Origin: Drosophila miranda
Lineage: Eukaryota > Arthropoda > Insecta > Diptera > Drosophilidae
DNA length: 64,000 nucleotides
Reading direction: 5' to 3'
Assembly (NCBI RefSeq): GCF_003369915.1
Contig: NC_046675.1
Coordinates: 27,032,001-27,096,000, forward strand
The stretch's first letter is position 1. Every line of letters begins with the position of its first letter. This document shows, one piece after another, positions 13,001-24,520 of this stretch. Under the pieces are notes generated by a model. The model made no database searches and was not told where the DNA came from. It saw only the letters and a program-made list of their open reading frames with translations. Position numbers and translations under genes: made by a program.

Positions 13001-14660
13001 TTTTTGTCCCTTAAGCAATGCTTCATCGGGAAGCCCGAGCATTTTTAGCGCCACCAGGCCCAGGCGAGAAGTCCAACAAATCTGGGAACGGGCGGATACA
13101 ACAAATCCATAACTTATCCTTATGTAAGACAGGCAATAGTAATAAAGGCTAACTGGAGGCAAGCTTCAATAAATTGTCCGATTGCGAGCGCAGTGGTTGA
13201 CAATGGAAACGCATTAGGCGGGTCCGTCCGGTCTCCTACCCACTCGCTCCATCGAACTCGTAGCCAGAAAAGATGTTTCTTTATGTGAACCAAGGGTAGG
13301 GATCGGAACTCTGGCGAGGCGAGGCATCCCTGAGTATGGCTTTATGGGGATATTTTATTTCGTTTTCATCACTCATCCGCAGTTTTATGGAGAACTTAAA
13401 GTGGCTGCTTGCTGCACCATTGAGCGCCGAAAGTAGCCTCCACGGATACGGATATCTGCAACTTAGTACAAGTATCTCGGTAATTGGCACACGTACGAGT
13501 ATGCGTACTAGTGAAAACGAATGCGTATACGAATACGAGGCAGAGGCAGAGGCAGAGGCAAAGGAAAAGGCAAAGGCAAACCTCTATGTACGAATTGATT
13601 CGGGTTTTTGCACTTTACGGCCATGCTAATAGCGTTTCCATGTTCCACGAACTTGGTAGCTCCACGTCACTGCCAGGCCTGACAGCCCAATGGCCGGGCT
13701 CGGTCGAGGCGCATTAGCCGCAATCTCGACCTGAGTCGCAGCTGACAGCTCGACAAACGGATTTCGGGCGGGAACGGGGGCAGGCAGTGGCAATGATTGA
13801 GCCCACCCGAGTCAGGGGGAAAGAGGAAAGGGGAGTGCAACATCAATCTATACAATTAAGTGTATCAATTTGTTGAAACCACTTGTCGGCGCATTCGTGC
13901 AGAATCTCCGCGCTCGATAAGGGAGTCGGTAATGTGCATCCCCAGCCGCAGGAGCGTAATGGCGATGCCTTGGCGCAGGAGCAGCAGCGGCGCTTGCAAA
14001 TTGAACGGGTCTTCTTATAGAGGGGCGACACGAGTAGCCGAGTAGAACATTATGGGACAGAAGGCTGCTCAGCTCTATGTAAATGCTCCGTTAAGGCTCC
14101 CTCCGGCTGTGCTCGCATGTTGTGGGTTGATAAGCATTTTAGCTCGAACATCCCTGCCTCATCCTCCTCATCATCCGGCGTCCTGCTTCTCGCCCCTTCT
14201 TGAAAGCATTCAATGATTTTCCGAGCGATTGCACAGACGCTGATTAAACAGCAGCATCGGAGGCAGCCGCAGCCGCAGCCGCAGCAGCAGGAGCCACAGA
14301 ACAACAATGGGAGCGAATGACATTACCTAATGCCCCACCGGAGAACGGAGAACGGAGAAAGGAGAAAGAAGAGTTGGGAGCGGAGCAGGGTGTGTATCTA
14401 AAAGCGTTGGCCACTTTTCCGCTCATGTGTGGTAATTTTTTTGTTGCTGCGCAGCAGCTTGAAAATGAATTATGTATACATTCCCAGATATCCCATAGAG
14501 AAGGGAACGGTATTGATCGGGTGCCAAAAATAAAACGTGCCCCGCCGCGGCGGGGGACTCTAATGTACGAGCGAGTATCTGAGCGCGCGTTTTCGCCTGA
14601 CTTACCTTTAACGGCACTTAATTGGTTTCCAACCATTTGCTTGGCTATGAAGGCCGCCAT
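1011..14660 (-). CDS. cpx: Complexin, coding exons 1-3 (C-terminal exon outside the window)
   Basis: Complexin is a small presynaptic protein that binds the assembled SNARE bundle and both clamps and promotes synaptic vesicle fusion. Three coding exons are seen on the minus strand: 14606-14660 (MAAFIAKQMVGNQLSAVK), 1478-1644 and 1011-1143. All joins are GT-AG and in frame, giving 118 codons plus one base. Exon 2 carries the acidic stretch GGDGGDDGDDKEK, the accessory helix and the central SNARE-binding helix (KMEEEREKMRQDIRDK). Exon 3 continues with YNIKKKEE and ends at DDFT plus one base. The final exon, which in flies encodes the amphipathic, often prenylated tail, is not in the window. The ATG exon has an upstream acceptor at 14769-14768 after a long pyrimidine tract, so 5'UTR exons lie above 14.8 kb. 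The 13-kb intron holds a nested gene on the opposite strand. The identification is secure; the outer extent of the gene is unknown. Confidence 0.95.
1645..2260. other. Complexin intron, upstream of the nested gene
   Basis: No coding exon is recognised. It contains a CCAGTC tandem repeat at 1925-1966 and presumably the promoter and 5'UTR of the nested neprilysin-like gene. I could not place a TATA box or start site. Confidence 0.6.
1925..1966. repeat. CCAGTC tandem repeat
   Basis: Imperfect hexamer array of CCCAGTC-like units. It is a simple repeat just upstream of the nested gene. Confidence 0.75.
2261..4112 (+). CDS. Secreted neprilysin-like protein (M13 family), probably catalytically dead
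   Basis: Two exons, 2261-3155 and 3214-4112, join through a 58-bp GT-AG intron to give 597 residues. The ATG at 2261 was chosen because it is the only in-frame ATG in the upstream open frame and is followed at once by a signal peptide (MYLKVLAVLLSAVCVSCAGS). M13 marks are the N-terminal PCQDFYGYVCS (compare PCDDFYxYACG) and the C-terminal DAFQC...RCSLL (compare AFxC...KCxVW). Active M13 peptidases are about 700-780 residues and need HExxH plus a downstream ExxxD. I find neither. The corresponding region reads LNHLLVAEYFARSL. It is therefore likely a secreted pseudo-peptidase, like the Neprilysin-like group known in Drosophila, some members of which act in reproduction. The gene lies inside the large complexin intron on the opposite strand. 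A polyadenylation signal AATAAA lies at 4424-4429. Confidence 0.85.
8808..9008. repeat. Long imperfect GTA/AGT trinucleotide repeat
   Basis: About 200 bp are dominated by GTAGTA units with interruptions. It is one of the longest simple repeats in the window and lies within the complexin intron. Confidence 0.8.
9791..9836. repeat. TACGAG/TACGGG tandem repeat
   Basis: Short hexamer array. The same TACGAGTA word recurs throughout the non-coding DNA of this window. Confidence 0.65.
11976..12400 (+). mobile_element. Decayed Helitron-like fragment (N-terminal coding remnant)
   Basis: A plus-strand frame here reads MPKILRRSNPSRQGRNAV then a stretch rich in N, E and R. This resembles the basic, low-complexity N-terminus of Helitron/Helentron Rep-helicase proteins (MPxxxRR...R). 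No Rep or helicase motif follows, so this would be a short remnant. It runs directly into a dispersed repeat at 12403. The family call is an inference from composition and should be treated as tentative. Confidence 0.35.
12403..12667. mobile_element. Dispersed repeat with TATACCCGATACT ends (short copy)
   Basis: It starts with TATACCCGATACT and ends near TACTCATTTTGAGTGACGGG. The internal words GGACGGACGGACAGACATGG and GGCTATTGACGCTGATCA recur at 37773-37902 and 47095-47650. The family is very common in non-coding Drosophila DNA and behaves like a non-autonomous element. This copy lacks much of the middle seen at 47 kb. Confidence 0.65.
12668..14605. other. Complexin intron, no gene recognised
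   Basis: No convincing exon. It contains GGCAGA-type repeats (about 13540-13580) and a GCAGCC-rich tract (about 14255-14290). Short open frames around 13.0 kb on both strands lack family resemblance or splice context. Confidence 0.55.
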
Positions 14661-14767
14661 CTTGGGGCTGTCGCTTTACGGGCGTGTCTTGATGAGGTCC
14701 TGCCCTGTCCTGTTCTTCCTGGAGGGTCGCTGGAGAGTGCACTCCCGGTCCGCGCTGGCCTCTGCGT
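14606..14767 (-). other. cpx: Complexin first coding exon including its 5'UTR part
   Basis: The acceptor AG at 14769-14768 follows a strong polypyrimidine tract, and the donor GTAAG begins at 14605. The exon holds 107 bases of untranslated leader before the ATG at 14660. The true transcription start is therefore on a further upstream exon that I cannot place. Confidence 0.8.
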
Positions 14768-16317
14768 CTGTAAGGCAGCAAAGAGAAAAAAGAAAATTAA
14801 ATTGTGATGTGACAGGACGGTCCGCCAAGCTGCCCTGTCACCTGGCCCGGCCTGATACTTTAAGCCGCTTAGCTTAAATGCCGTTGGTAGGATGCCTTTG
14901 CAGGCCAACCGCTGACGTTTTCTTTGAAATCGCTTTCGAGATGAGTAAAGAACCACCTTTAACTCCCTCCCGCCCGTTGATATCTTTTTCTCTTTTTCTC
15001 GCTTCATTCTGCGTCTGTTTCAGTTTCTGTTGGAGACTCAGTTGATGCCACATCTCCATCAATTGCAGCTGTGCTCCCCTCCCCCTGGTTGTCATTCGGC
15101 ACGGTCCGCCCCTGATGCTGTACTTAATTCGGGGAAATCTAATATCCCAAGCCTCGGTCCGGGTCCGGGTTTGGGTCCGGATCCGGGTCCTCTAGCACAA
15201 TAATGCCATAATGAATGTGGGCTCAGTGCCTCCCAGCCAAAAATTTTCAATTTTATTAACGCCGCTGGCGGGGAAGTATCAGCTTCATCTTCAGCAAAGC
15301 ATCCTGCTGATGCTGATGCTGGTGATGGTGCTAGTCCTGTTTCTGTCTGTGTCTGTGTCTTTGTAACCATGTATTAATATTTGCGCAAATTGGGCTAACG
15401 AACTTAAGCTGAAGGCAGCAGGCAGGAGGCAGGAGGCCGCCTGCTTTCTGGCTAGCTGCGCAAATTAAAACAACACCAGCAAACGAGCAACGAAATTAGT
15501 TTGACATAAAAAGCATTCGCCAGCGGGCTAAAGTCGGACGGCTGGCAGCTGGCAGGCCTTGCCAGTCCTCTACCACTTTCTGGTTCCAGTCAGTATCTGT
15601 GTGGCAGTGTCAGCTGCTGGGCCTTGGCTGGCGCTGCCTCTACTTCAAGCTAATGAATTAAGCTGGGTCTGCAAGGAATTTCCAGATCGGCTCCGACTCC
15701 GAGTCCGGGCCCTGTGGCCAGCAGTCAGTCAGCAAACGACGGAATTGTTTATTGGCCAGAGCGTTGGCAGTTTGGAAAATTCACTTTAATCTCCAGCTTC
15801 CCAGAAACTGAAAATTTGTAATGGAAAGGGGTCGACGGGTGGACAGTGTGGACAGCTTGTTCCTGCAAGGACGAGCATGCCCGACTTAATATATGTAAAT
15901 AAAAGCGAAAATTTATGGCATTCGTGCTTTGAATTTTATGGGCAGGTGGCTCAAGGTGTGGCCCTAGCAGAAAAACAGCCCGTTTCCTTCTCCCTCAACA
16001 AATGAACAGCCCCGACCGGAAGGCTATCCAATTACGTTTGAAGTTTTTTGATACAACTATGAGAGTCGAAGCCAAAGCTAAAGCCACAGTCAAAGCCAAT
16101 AAACACGCAAATAAGCTGTGTTCGACTTGTGTTCTACGAGTATTTCACCGCCTGACTTGGCCGGGCCGGGACGGGCCGGGACAGGCGAGAGCCGTTTGGA
16201 AAAGGGTCAGTAAATATCAAGTATACGCCGCGCTACCCTTTGCTTTTCTGCTTGTTCAGCAGAATATCAAGTATGCGCAGAGTTGGCTTTAACCTATTTG
16301 CTTTGGCTTTGTGGGTC

Positions 16318-16357
16318 TTGGTGTCGGTGTCAGTGTCGGTGTCGGTGTCGGTGTTGG
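16318..16357. repeat. GTCGGT tandem repeat
   Basis: Hexamer array of GTCGGT with one variant unit. Confidence 0.75.
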
Positions 16358-19300
16358 CTGGGAACAGGGCCAGCTGAGGGCAAACGGAATCGAGTCCAAG
16401 TGAAATCGCATATCTCCTTGGGAACTCAGCAGATTGTATAATGAGGTTGCACCACTTTTCCAGCATTAGGCGCGCGTAGGGCACTTCACGCGTGAAAATG
16501 TGGAAAAGTTGGCGCAAACATTTGACGTAAAGCGCGTATAAGTTTGGAGCATACTTTGCGCATACTTTGGACACTTCTGGGAAAGGTTGGGCGGCCGCCC
16601 GCCCATTCACTCACTCACTTACCTGATTTTAGTTCAGAAAGTATTCCTTTGAGATTGCCGTCGGAGATTCCAGTGTTTGCGCGCGTTGCCGTTGATGCTG
16701 CTGTTGGTGCTGTGGCAGGAGGAGCAGAGATTGGAAATCGTTAGCTCTGAAGTGTGTTTGTTTCAAAGAAGTCCGCAGAGAAGAGCGAGCGTTAGACAGA
16801 CAGGATTTCTGCAAGGCAAAGATAAGCAAAAGGGGGCATCAGGATCTCGATTCACTCGGTCTATTGGCATATCATCTAATTTGAAAATAGTGGACACACA
16901 AGTAGCCCCCGCTACTTCATACGGATACGGAGGACCCCGGAGACCCCGAGGACCCCACAATGTTGGTGGCTTTATTGTGACGTCGTTGTCGTTGTTGTTG
17001 TCGGTGCCGTTGTCGTTGTCGCTGGCTTTGTTGCCCCTATCGATATTTCTTTATTAGGGTTTCTTTTATGCGAGCGTGCACGTAAGTGCCCATTAGGGGG
17101 GTGGCATCCGAGTCGCGGGCTGTGTTCTGGGGGCTGGTGCCTCAGGAAAACAACATTTTTACGTAACACGCACAGCAAACAAATTCGATCCAATACGTTT
17201 TTTGAGAACGGAGTGGAGTGTGCCAGAGGACCGAAACTTTTTTCTCTCGCTCGCGCAGCCTTTCGCCACTGATTATTACATAAAGCTGTTCCCACAGTCA
17301 ACTCATAGCGTAATTGAATTAGCTCGAAAGAATTTATTGCTTATAATTGAATTAGTTTTCCATTTCGGGGGTCGGAACGGAACGGTGGAAGAACGGATTG
17401 GCGGTGGGTAGGGGGTTTTTGGGCCACTGTGATCTGTGATGTGTGCGTAGTGGGCTCGCGATTTGCTCCCGATTTGCGTTTTATTTTATTGTTAAGCCTG
17501 GGCCTACATCTGTATGTATATGTATACGTATACATATATACAATGTGCAAACATACTCGTACATAATGTACCAGTATGTAATGCACTCACTCACACAGCC
17601 ACGGTGGAACGCACATGTGCGTGTGTGAGTGTGTGTGCTTGTGTATAGGTGTGTGCTTTTTTAATACTTTTGGTTTTCCACTTTCCGCCCAGGCAGGCCG
17701 TGACTATGTTTTATTCGGCGCTTCTTACTTCATGCTATGTTCGCACTCTTCTGCAGCACACTGCCGTGTTCCCTACATGGAAAACTCGGCTCATGCGGCG
17801 CCAGAGCCAGACCCAGAGCGGCGACCAGCTGTAGGCTGCTGCGGCGCAGGCAGCGCAGTCGGCGCTAGCGCCAGTTCCAGTGCCGTTCCCCTCTGCCTCC
17901 CTAGAATCCAATAATTGAGTCGAAAGCACTCAACGCCAGAGCGAAGCTTTTGAGCTCGTTTGAGCGTTTCTTGTGTCGTGTTTCTGGTTCCTCTTGTTGA
18001 GTGAGAGAGAGAGCCATTCGCCGCCCTGCTCTGACGCAAGGAAAGCGGGTACGGGTACGGTACGCGAATTACGCTCATATAAAGGTAAAGCGCTCCGAGC
18101 ATCAGCACATCTCTGCTTTTGTTGCTGTTCTCGATGCCATGCCTGCTTTTATGTAATGGCCGCTGGCGCTGACTTTTTGCCTTTTTGTTCGACTAATAAT
18201 ATATTTATCTGCATTTACTTTTTGTCTATTACATAATTTTGTCATTCTCTTCAGCCCCACTCCCCTGTCCAATCTCAATCTCTCTTGCTCTCCCACTCTC
18301 TTGACTTTTTGACTTTGAAATACAGCGTTGCCCACATCTGTGCGCCGGCGCCTGCGCCCGGAGTGGCCACAGGAAATACGATATTGATTCGTGCCTGGGC
18401 TCTGTTCTGCTCTGGCTATGGCTCTGCTCTGCTCTGCTTCTGCTCTCGCTTTCTCGCTGTCGGGCCGTCTACGCTCGTGATTTGGCCAAGAGGCCAAAAC
18501 GCTCTGATAATATGCTGCCTGTCCCTGTTATCGCTTTGTTTTCCCTGCTGTTTTACCGTATGGGGCATATGCTAACGAGTTGTGGAAGACCATTATCATC
18601 ATCGCTGCCACCACCAGACCCACACCCAGCCCGCTCCACATCGGAACTCCCACACTCCCACATACACATACACATACACATCCCACATCCACAACCAACG
18701 ACATCGTCTTTGGCTTTGTTCGTTTGTCAGCTGCCTTTATAGTTTGTTTGCATATGGGGAGCTCTGTAGCCCAACTCTGGGCAGACATCCATCCACAACT
18801 TTTGCGTAGCGTCGGAAGCGCACAGCTTGAAAGAAGGAAATTGCAAAGTTCTGGCCACGTCCGCCTGTCCACCCGTCCAACCGTCCACCAATCCGCCCGT
18901 CCGGTGGTCTGTGGTCGGCATTTAGCCGTGACAAGTGCATCAATTGCCTTGAAGCGATCTCGCAAAGCAGCCTCGTACTTCCTCCATTTCTAATTAGTGT
19001 GATACAAATCCAGGCTTTCCCGTGCCAGCAGCAGTGGCTCGACTATATTGTTTTCCACTCAAACAATTATAGTTTCCTACCAATTCGCAGGCCTTCATCT
19101 TCATCCCAACGCAATGGGTATACAATACATACCTATAGATACATATATGTATATGTATGTACATATGTTTGTATGGATGTATGTATACTTAAATATATTT
19201 ATGTGGATTGTTCTGGCTTTGTTGCTTTCTGCTGTGGAACTGGAACTGGATTTGCTCCGCTTTTTATATACCAATCAATTATATTTCTCGCCAGTGCTCG

Positions 19301-19955
19301 CTGCGCTGCGCTGCGCGATTTAACTTTTCCTCCACAAATTGCTTATTACTCCCGCTCCCACGGAGCTGATGGACGGACGCTCCCTGCTTAAGATGAACGT
19401 CACGTCCTGGCCACCACGGCATTGCTGTCTCTGGGGTAATACACGGAGTGCGGCAGTACGGGAGTGGCATCGGAAGCGGAGAATGGGTACGGATTGGGCT
19501 GTGGGTATGGGCATAGTCAAGGGTATGGGTATGGGTATGGGTATGGATATATACAGGAAAAGCGACAGAACGCGAAACAGCACTCGAAGTAACATCATTT
19601 TTTTTCCCTCTGATAGCACCAGGGAAATGTGATTAGAAATTTTCACCTCCAACTACTGGCGGTACAACGCGTCGCACCAGGGGGCTTACCTACAACCGTC
19701 GAAGGCACCGTAAAACTACAAATATTTCGTATATTCCTCCAATAGGCACTAGGCTCGCGGAACTACAGCAACGTCACACTGAAGGAGAGTTCGGCCACGA
19801 GGCATACACACCGAAAAATGTTTGCTCTGCTGCTGCTGCCTCTGCCTCGGCTCTGTCGCTTTTCCTGGTGCAAAACTACACGAAACTGCCGAAAACGTAC
19901 AGCGAAATGCCAAACTGTTAGCCAGTGTAAATTTTTGTGGCAATAACATTCAAAA

Positions 19956-20058
19956 CGAGAGACAGAGAGACAGCGCGAGAGAGAGAGAAAGAGAGCAGGC
20001 CAAGCATACGGGACCAGAGAGGCAGAGATAGAGAGCGAGAGAGAGAGAGAGAGAGACA
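19956..20058. repeat. GA-rich tract
   Basis: About 100 bp are dominated by GAGA on the plus strand. GAGA tracts can bind Trl/GAF and mark open chromatin, and this one lies upstream of complexin. A promoter role is inference only. Confidence 0.65.
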
Positions 20059-22923
20059 AAGGGACGGAGATGCAGAGAGCAAGATTTGGGCCCACTTCTG
20101 TCAGTTTTGACAGCCGACCCCCCAAAAAAAGGAAAGCTTGCTGGCCAAAAGCTTGCAGCCAAATAGCCAGCTAATAACAAACTTTTCCCTCATGTAACTG
20201 CAAGTGTGGACGTAAGTGTAGTTGCAAGTGTATCTGCTGGATGCGGGCCACTGCCGCATACTCATATGAGGGGTTCTCGGGGTTCTCGGGGCTTGATAAG
20301 CAAATTGCTTCATGCTCGTACGTCGACTACGGATGGATGCTCGCACGGATATGCGTACAGGAACCGGCGACAGGCGTTGGGTTCGCTAATTTCTGGCTCC
20401 TTGTGCGCTGCCCTTATGGGGCTGTTCCGCTTGTAAACCTCACGCACCAGCCGGAAGATATCGAGTGTAAGCGGGGCGCTGATAAGGCAGCCGACTAGTA
20501 GCATGCCCTCTTGCTGCCACTCGACTCGCAAGGAGAATCCGCCCTGCTGCTCGGAGGGCCATTGTCGCCTCTGCTGCACATTAACGTACAAATTTGCACG
20601 TTTGTACAGGAGTGCGACGTTCCCGAATTCTTGTGGGTGTGTGCGTGCACAGGGCGTATGCGTAATATATATAAATTATTTAATTAAGCCATAGACGTCA
20701 TCATGCGGTGCCGGAGCCCATTATTTTGATTAAAATCAAACCCATTTCGCTTTATGCCACCTGTTTGGGTGCTCCGCCGTCGCCACCTCCTCCTTGTCTT
20801 CCTCGATTCCGGAGAGCTCGCTAAGGCGCTCCACATCGTCTATTGGTTTGGTTATGATTATTTTTGGCACTGCCTTCCGCTCTTCTTTCCGTCCTTCTTT
20901 CCATTGTTCATCCCGTCCTCAGCAGTCGGCAGGCAAATTGGGCGCATTTGGCGCATGGCAGCCGTTTCCAGCTTATTTGGGCCCTAATGACAGCCGGGAG
21001 ACCCATTCGCCTGGAGATTTCCGTAGCGTAGACAGCAAGAGAACGCATTCTTTTTGTGAGACAATCACCGAAACTGAGATGCCCTTGGGGGACAATTGGA
21101 CAAAAATTGTCCCATCCTATCATCAGGTGTTCCTGGGAACAACTATCTCAATAAAAGTAAAAATACAGTATGTACTCGTATTCCTCAGCCAAAATGAATG
21201 CAAAAGGAACATATTTGATATCAAACATTTTTCCATTTAACTCCACGTGCAAAACATTCCGACAATCGTAAAACGTTACGTTACTGCTTTATGAAATGAA
21301 GTCTGCAGATATGTACAGCAAATACTTATATATTCTTCGGCTTTAAAGCGGCGGGGTGTTCTTTTTAGAGGGCTGAGCTTTACGTTTCTAAAGGCTGGTG
21401 GAACAAGCAGTTGTTTGATCTCAGGGCAAAGAGTGCCCAGTAAGTCAAGATCAATGAAGGAAGTAAAACGTTTGCATTGCTGGACCTTTGCGTCACCAGC
21501 AAGGACTGTGGTCCATTTAAAGGGAATATGTAGGAGGATGCACCTGATGCACTAGGAAACATTTTCATTGATAGTTTATCTCGCCCGTCATCGGAGTATA
21601 GGGCTTTCCTGATCCAAATGTATTCATTGAACACCATTCCGGATGGCTAACTTGGTATTGCCTTGGAGATTGGATGCTTTATCTTGGTCGGACTGAATAC
21701 ATTGGGTTGTCTCGAGTTTTTAAAGGCCGTAAAAGAGCCTTTTGAAACGGCTCTTTATTACGAGCGTATTATGAATCGTTCTCCTTATTTCGAGTTGCCA
21801 GCTACAGGACGATGCTAATATTATATTTCCCCTGATCCCCTGTCACAAAATAATGATATTGAATACCTCCGTCTCCGCTCCGGGGCGCTCCACTCCTCCC
21901 CTCTCCTCTCCGTCCCCGTGGAAGGCTCTTGCGGTCGTTTTCAATCAATGAGGATTCAACAGCAGCCGCCGCAAAGATGACAACCGAACTTCACTTCACC
22001 CACAGACAATGCCAGCTCGAAGTCCCGGCAAAAGCACAAGCACAAGGCACAAGCACAAGCCCGGCGGGATGAGATGAGGCTTTTGCGAGTAAGTTGAGAC
22101 GAAGTGGCGGCACAGCGGCATGGGGGCGTGGGCGTATGACTGGCAGAGTGGCTTAATTTAAAACGGTTTCATGTTGTGATTTTGACAAATGATAATTTTT
22201 TGCATGTGTATGTGCCAGCCTTTGTGCCTGACAATTCCGGCGGGCCCCTACTCCGGCTGCCGCTACGAGTAAGATACTAGTATCTCTGTGTTGGTCGGAG
22301 TCCGTGTCCCTGTGGCGGTCGATGAGTTGGCACAATGCGCCGGGCAGATAAATACCCGAGTCTCCGACACAAATTTCCGGAGTCATCACCGCACGGAGTG
22401 TGTCAAAGGCTCGTTAAGTAACACACAGTCAAACCCCAACCCAAGGACACAAAAGTTTCAGTTTCAGTACATCAAAAACTATGTAACCAAGGGAACCCAC
22501 CCATGCATTGATCCAGGCCATCCACCGCACCAGCACAACCACTTCATCCACAGTGGCAATATCAGCACATCGGACGCAAACAAAAAGAGTCGTCTGCCAG
22601 GGACAGGCGAACGAACGGGCCCGGATCAGGCAATCAGCAATCAACAGCCCCATCTTCATCCCCATTCCCATCCCAATCCTCATCCCGTCACCAGCGACAT
22701 TGCACCCATTTATTGATTTAACAAAAATCCCAAATCCTCTCGACCGAGCTGGCCCCCGCCCAAGGGGTTTTCGTAACCATTGCCGTTGCCATGGCTTTTG
22801 GTTGTTGGCTGTTGGCGCTGCCATTGCTATGGGCGTGGAAGGGATAGGAGGCTTAGCCGGCATGTGGCAAGCAAAGCCAATAAGGCTGGCAAATTGGCTA
22901 AATGTGTATAAACGGCTTGCAGC

Positions 22924-24316
22924 ATGTCCGAAAACACATTCAACAATAGACAGTCGCAGAAGCAAAGCGATACAAGTTTTGAAAGTCAGCTGGGACCGAT
23001 TCCGAACTTCAATCCAGCGACTGAGTCCAGTCTAGAGCCACGGTGGCCGGGCTTTGAGCCCCGAATTTTGCAGCAGACGATCAACAGCGTGGTTCTGGAT
23101 TGGGCGCCACTCCAAAATGCATTGGTTTACAGCGTCGAGAAGTACCACAGGCGGCACGGCTGGCGGCAGGTGCAATGGAGCAGCAGCTCCCCCACAGAGA
23201 TACCCAATCTGGAGGAGAACTTTGGACACCGACTGCGCATAAGAGCGCTGAAAATCTCTGAGGATGGCCGCTGCTACGTGACTTTAGCCATCTCAACGGA
23301 TGTGATTGTAAATATACTAAAGTCGGGACTGGGAGTTTTCCCATTCCCATTCCCACTTCGATTTCCATTTCCAGCTCGTGGCAAAGATGTTTTTTCGGCG
23401 AAAGCATACTTGCAGAATGAGAAAAACGCAACAATTGTCAATAGCGGAAGCGTTTTAGTAACGGATACTTTTAATGCTTCTTATTGCTTTTTATTTTTAG
23501 GCCTGCACGGAGGCAGCGCTGCCCTCCACCAACTGCTTGAACCGTGCTATCCGAAAGGGGCAGCAGTTCCTGGTGAAGCGCATGCTGCGGCGTCGACCGA
23601 GCCTAATAGAATACCCCGCCCCAAATGGCTTTCTTCCGCTGGCCAACGCCATCATGCAGGGCGAGATGTGCATCATAGATGTGCTGCTCTCGGCAGGCTG
23701 CAGCGTGCATCTGGGCAACCCGGGCAACGGACGGACGCCGCTCCACGTTGGTGCCTGCCAGAGTGCTCTTATGCGACAGTCGCACACTGACAGCCTTGTC
23801 CTGTTTTCGTTGCAGTTGGCTTTTTTCTACGGACACCTGCCCTCGGCGCGCATCCTGCTGAACAAAAAGGCGCGGCTGGAGGCAACGGACTGCAACGGCA
23901 TGACGCCCGCCCACTGCGCCGTCGACGCTAATCAGATAGAAATGGTGAGGTTCGCCCTGGAGTCGGGGGCAAACCTGGAGGCTCGGGACTCTTGCGGCTG
24001 GACTCTGCTTATGCACGGGGGTACGTCCAGAGGGGCTGTATCCAATGGTATTTTAACTTGGTTTTCGGTTTCAGTGGTTATGGACGCGGGCCTGGAGCTC
24101 ATCAAACTCCTTGTTACCCACGGGGCGGATCTGGCGGCTTTGGATGGCGTCGGCAAATCCTGCAGCGACTTGGCAAAACTTTATCGCAGGGAGGAGGCTC
24201 GGGATTACTTTGACAAGGTGCAAAAGTTTAGGGTGGAAAAGGCAGCCGCGACCGCAGAAGCGGCGGCAAAGGAACAGCCCCTCGAACAAGCTGCAAAAAG
24301 GGATTTCCGCGAATAG
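22924..24316 (+). CDS. FANK1: FANK1-like protein: fibronectin type III plus ankyrin repeats
   Basis: Four exons (22924-23307, 23501-23746, 23816-24020, 24075-24316) encode 358 residues, close to the usual FANK1 length of about 345. The first 125 residues form one fibronectin III-like domain (SVVLDWAPL...YSVEKYHR...LRIRALKISEDG). After a short linker come ankyrin repeats, with the clearest matches at RTPLHLAFFYGHLPSARILL, MTPAHCAVDANQIEMVRFAL and GWTLLMH...LIKLLVTHGADL. The C-terminus is alanine- and glutamate-rich. In mammals FANK1 is a testis protein of meiotic and haploid germ cells; a similar role here is inference. The donor of intron 2 is weak (CAC|GTTGGT) but splicing there restores a perfect ankyrin TPLH-LA join. 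Introns 2 and 3 are both multiples of three without stops, so retention would leave the frame open. The gene converges on the next one, with about 200 bp between their stops. Confidence 0.8.
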
Positions 24317-24520
24317 TGGTAGGAAGGAAGAACCGACTAATGAGAGAGCTTTAAGACCCGCAGAGTAAAAGGCTATATCATTACAAAGTATATTATAACA
24401 GGCGGAAGCCATGAGTTTTCTTACTGCTACTCGCAGCATAAAGCCATGGGAAAATATGAGTTTGTGATACAATTGATTCGGAATCGGAATAGGGATAATT
24501 ACAATTAGTTGGCTAGTTGG

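Larger units (their letters stand above)
14768..22923. other. Long non-coding stretch on the 5' side of complexin
   Basis: No gene is recognised on either strand across about 8 kb. Complexin 5'UTR exons and promoter probably lie here but no signal is decisive. Simple repeats include GTCGGT at 16318-16357 and a GA-rich tract at 19956-20058. A minus-strand frame at 21380-21637 has no recognisable relatives and no splice context. Confidence 0.55.

Noticed and set aside
12881-13162. Overlapping frames around 13.0 kb as a possible nested exon
   Set aside because: Some peptide stretches look protein-like, but the frames on both strands compete and no consistent splice sites bound them.
21380-21637. 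85-codon minus-strand frame in the complexin 5' region
   Set aside because: No family resemblance, no splice or promoter context, and composition not clearly coding.
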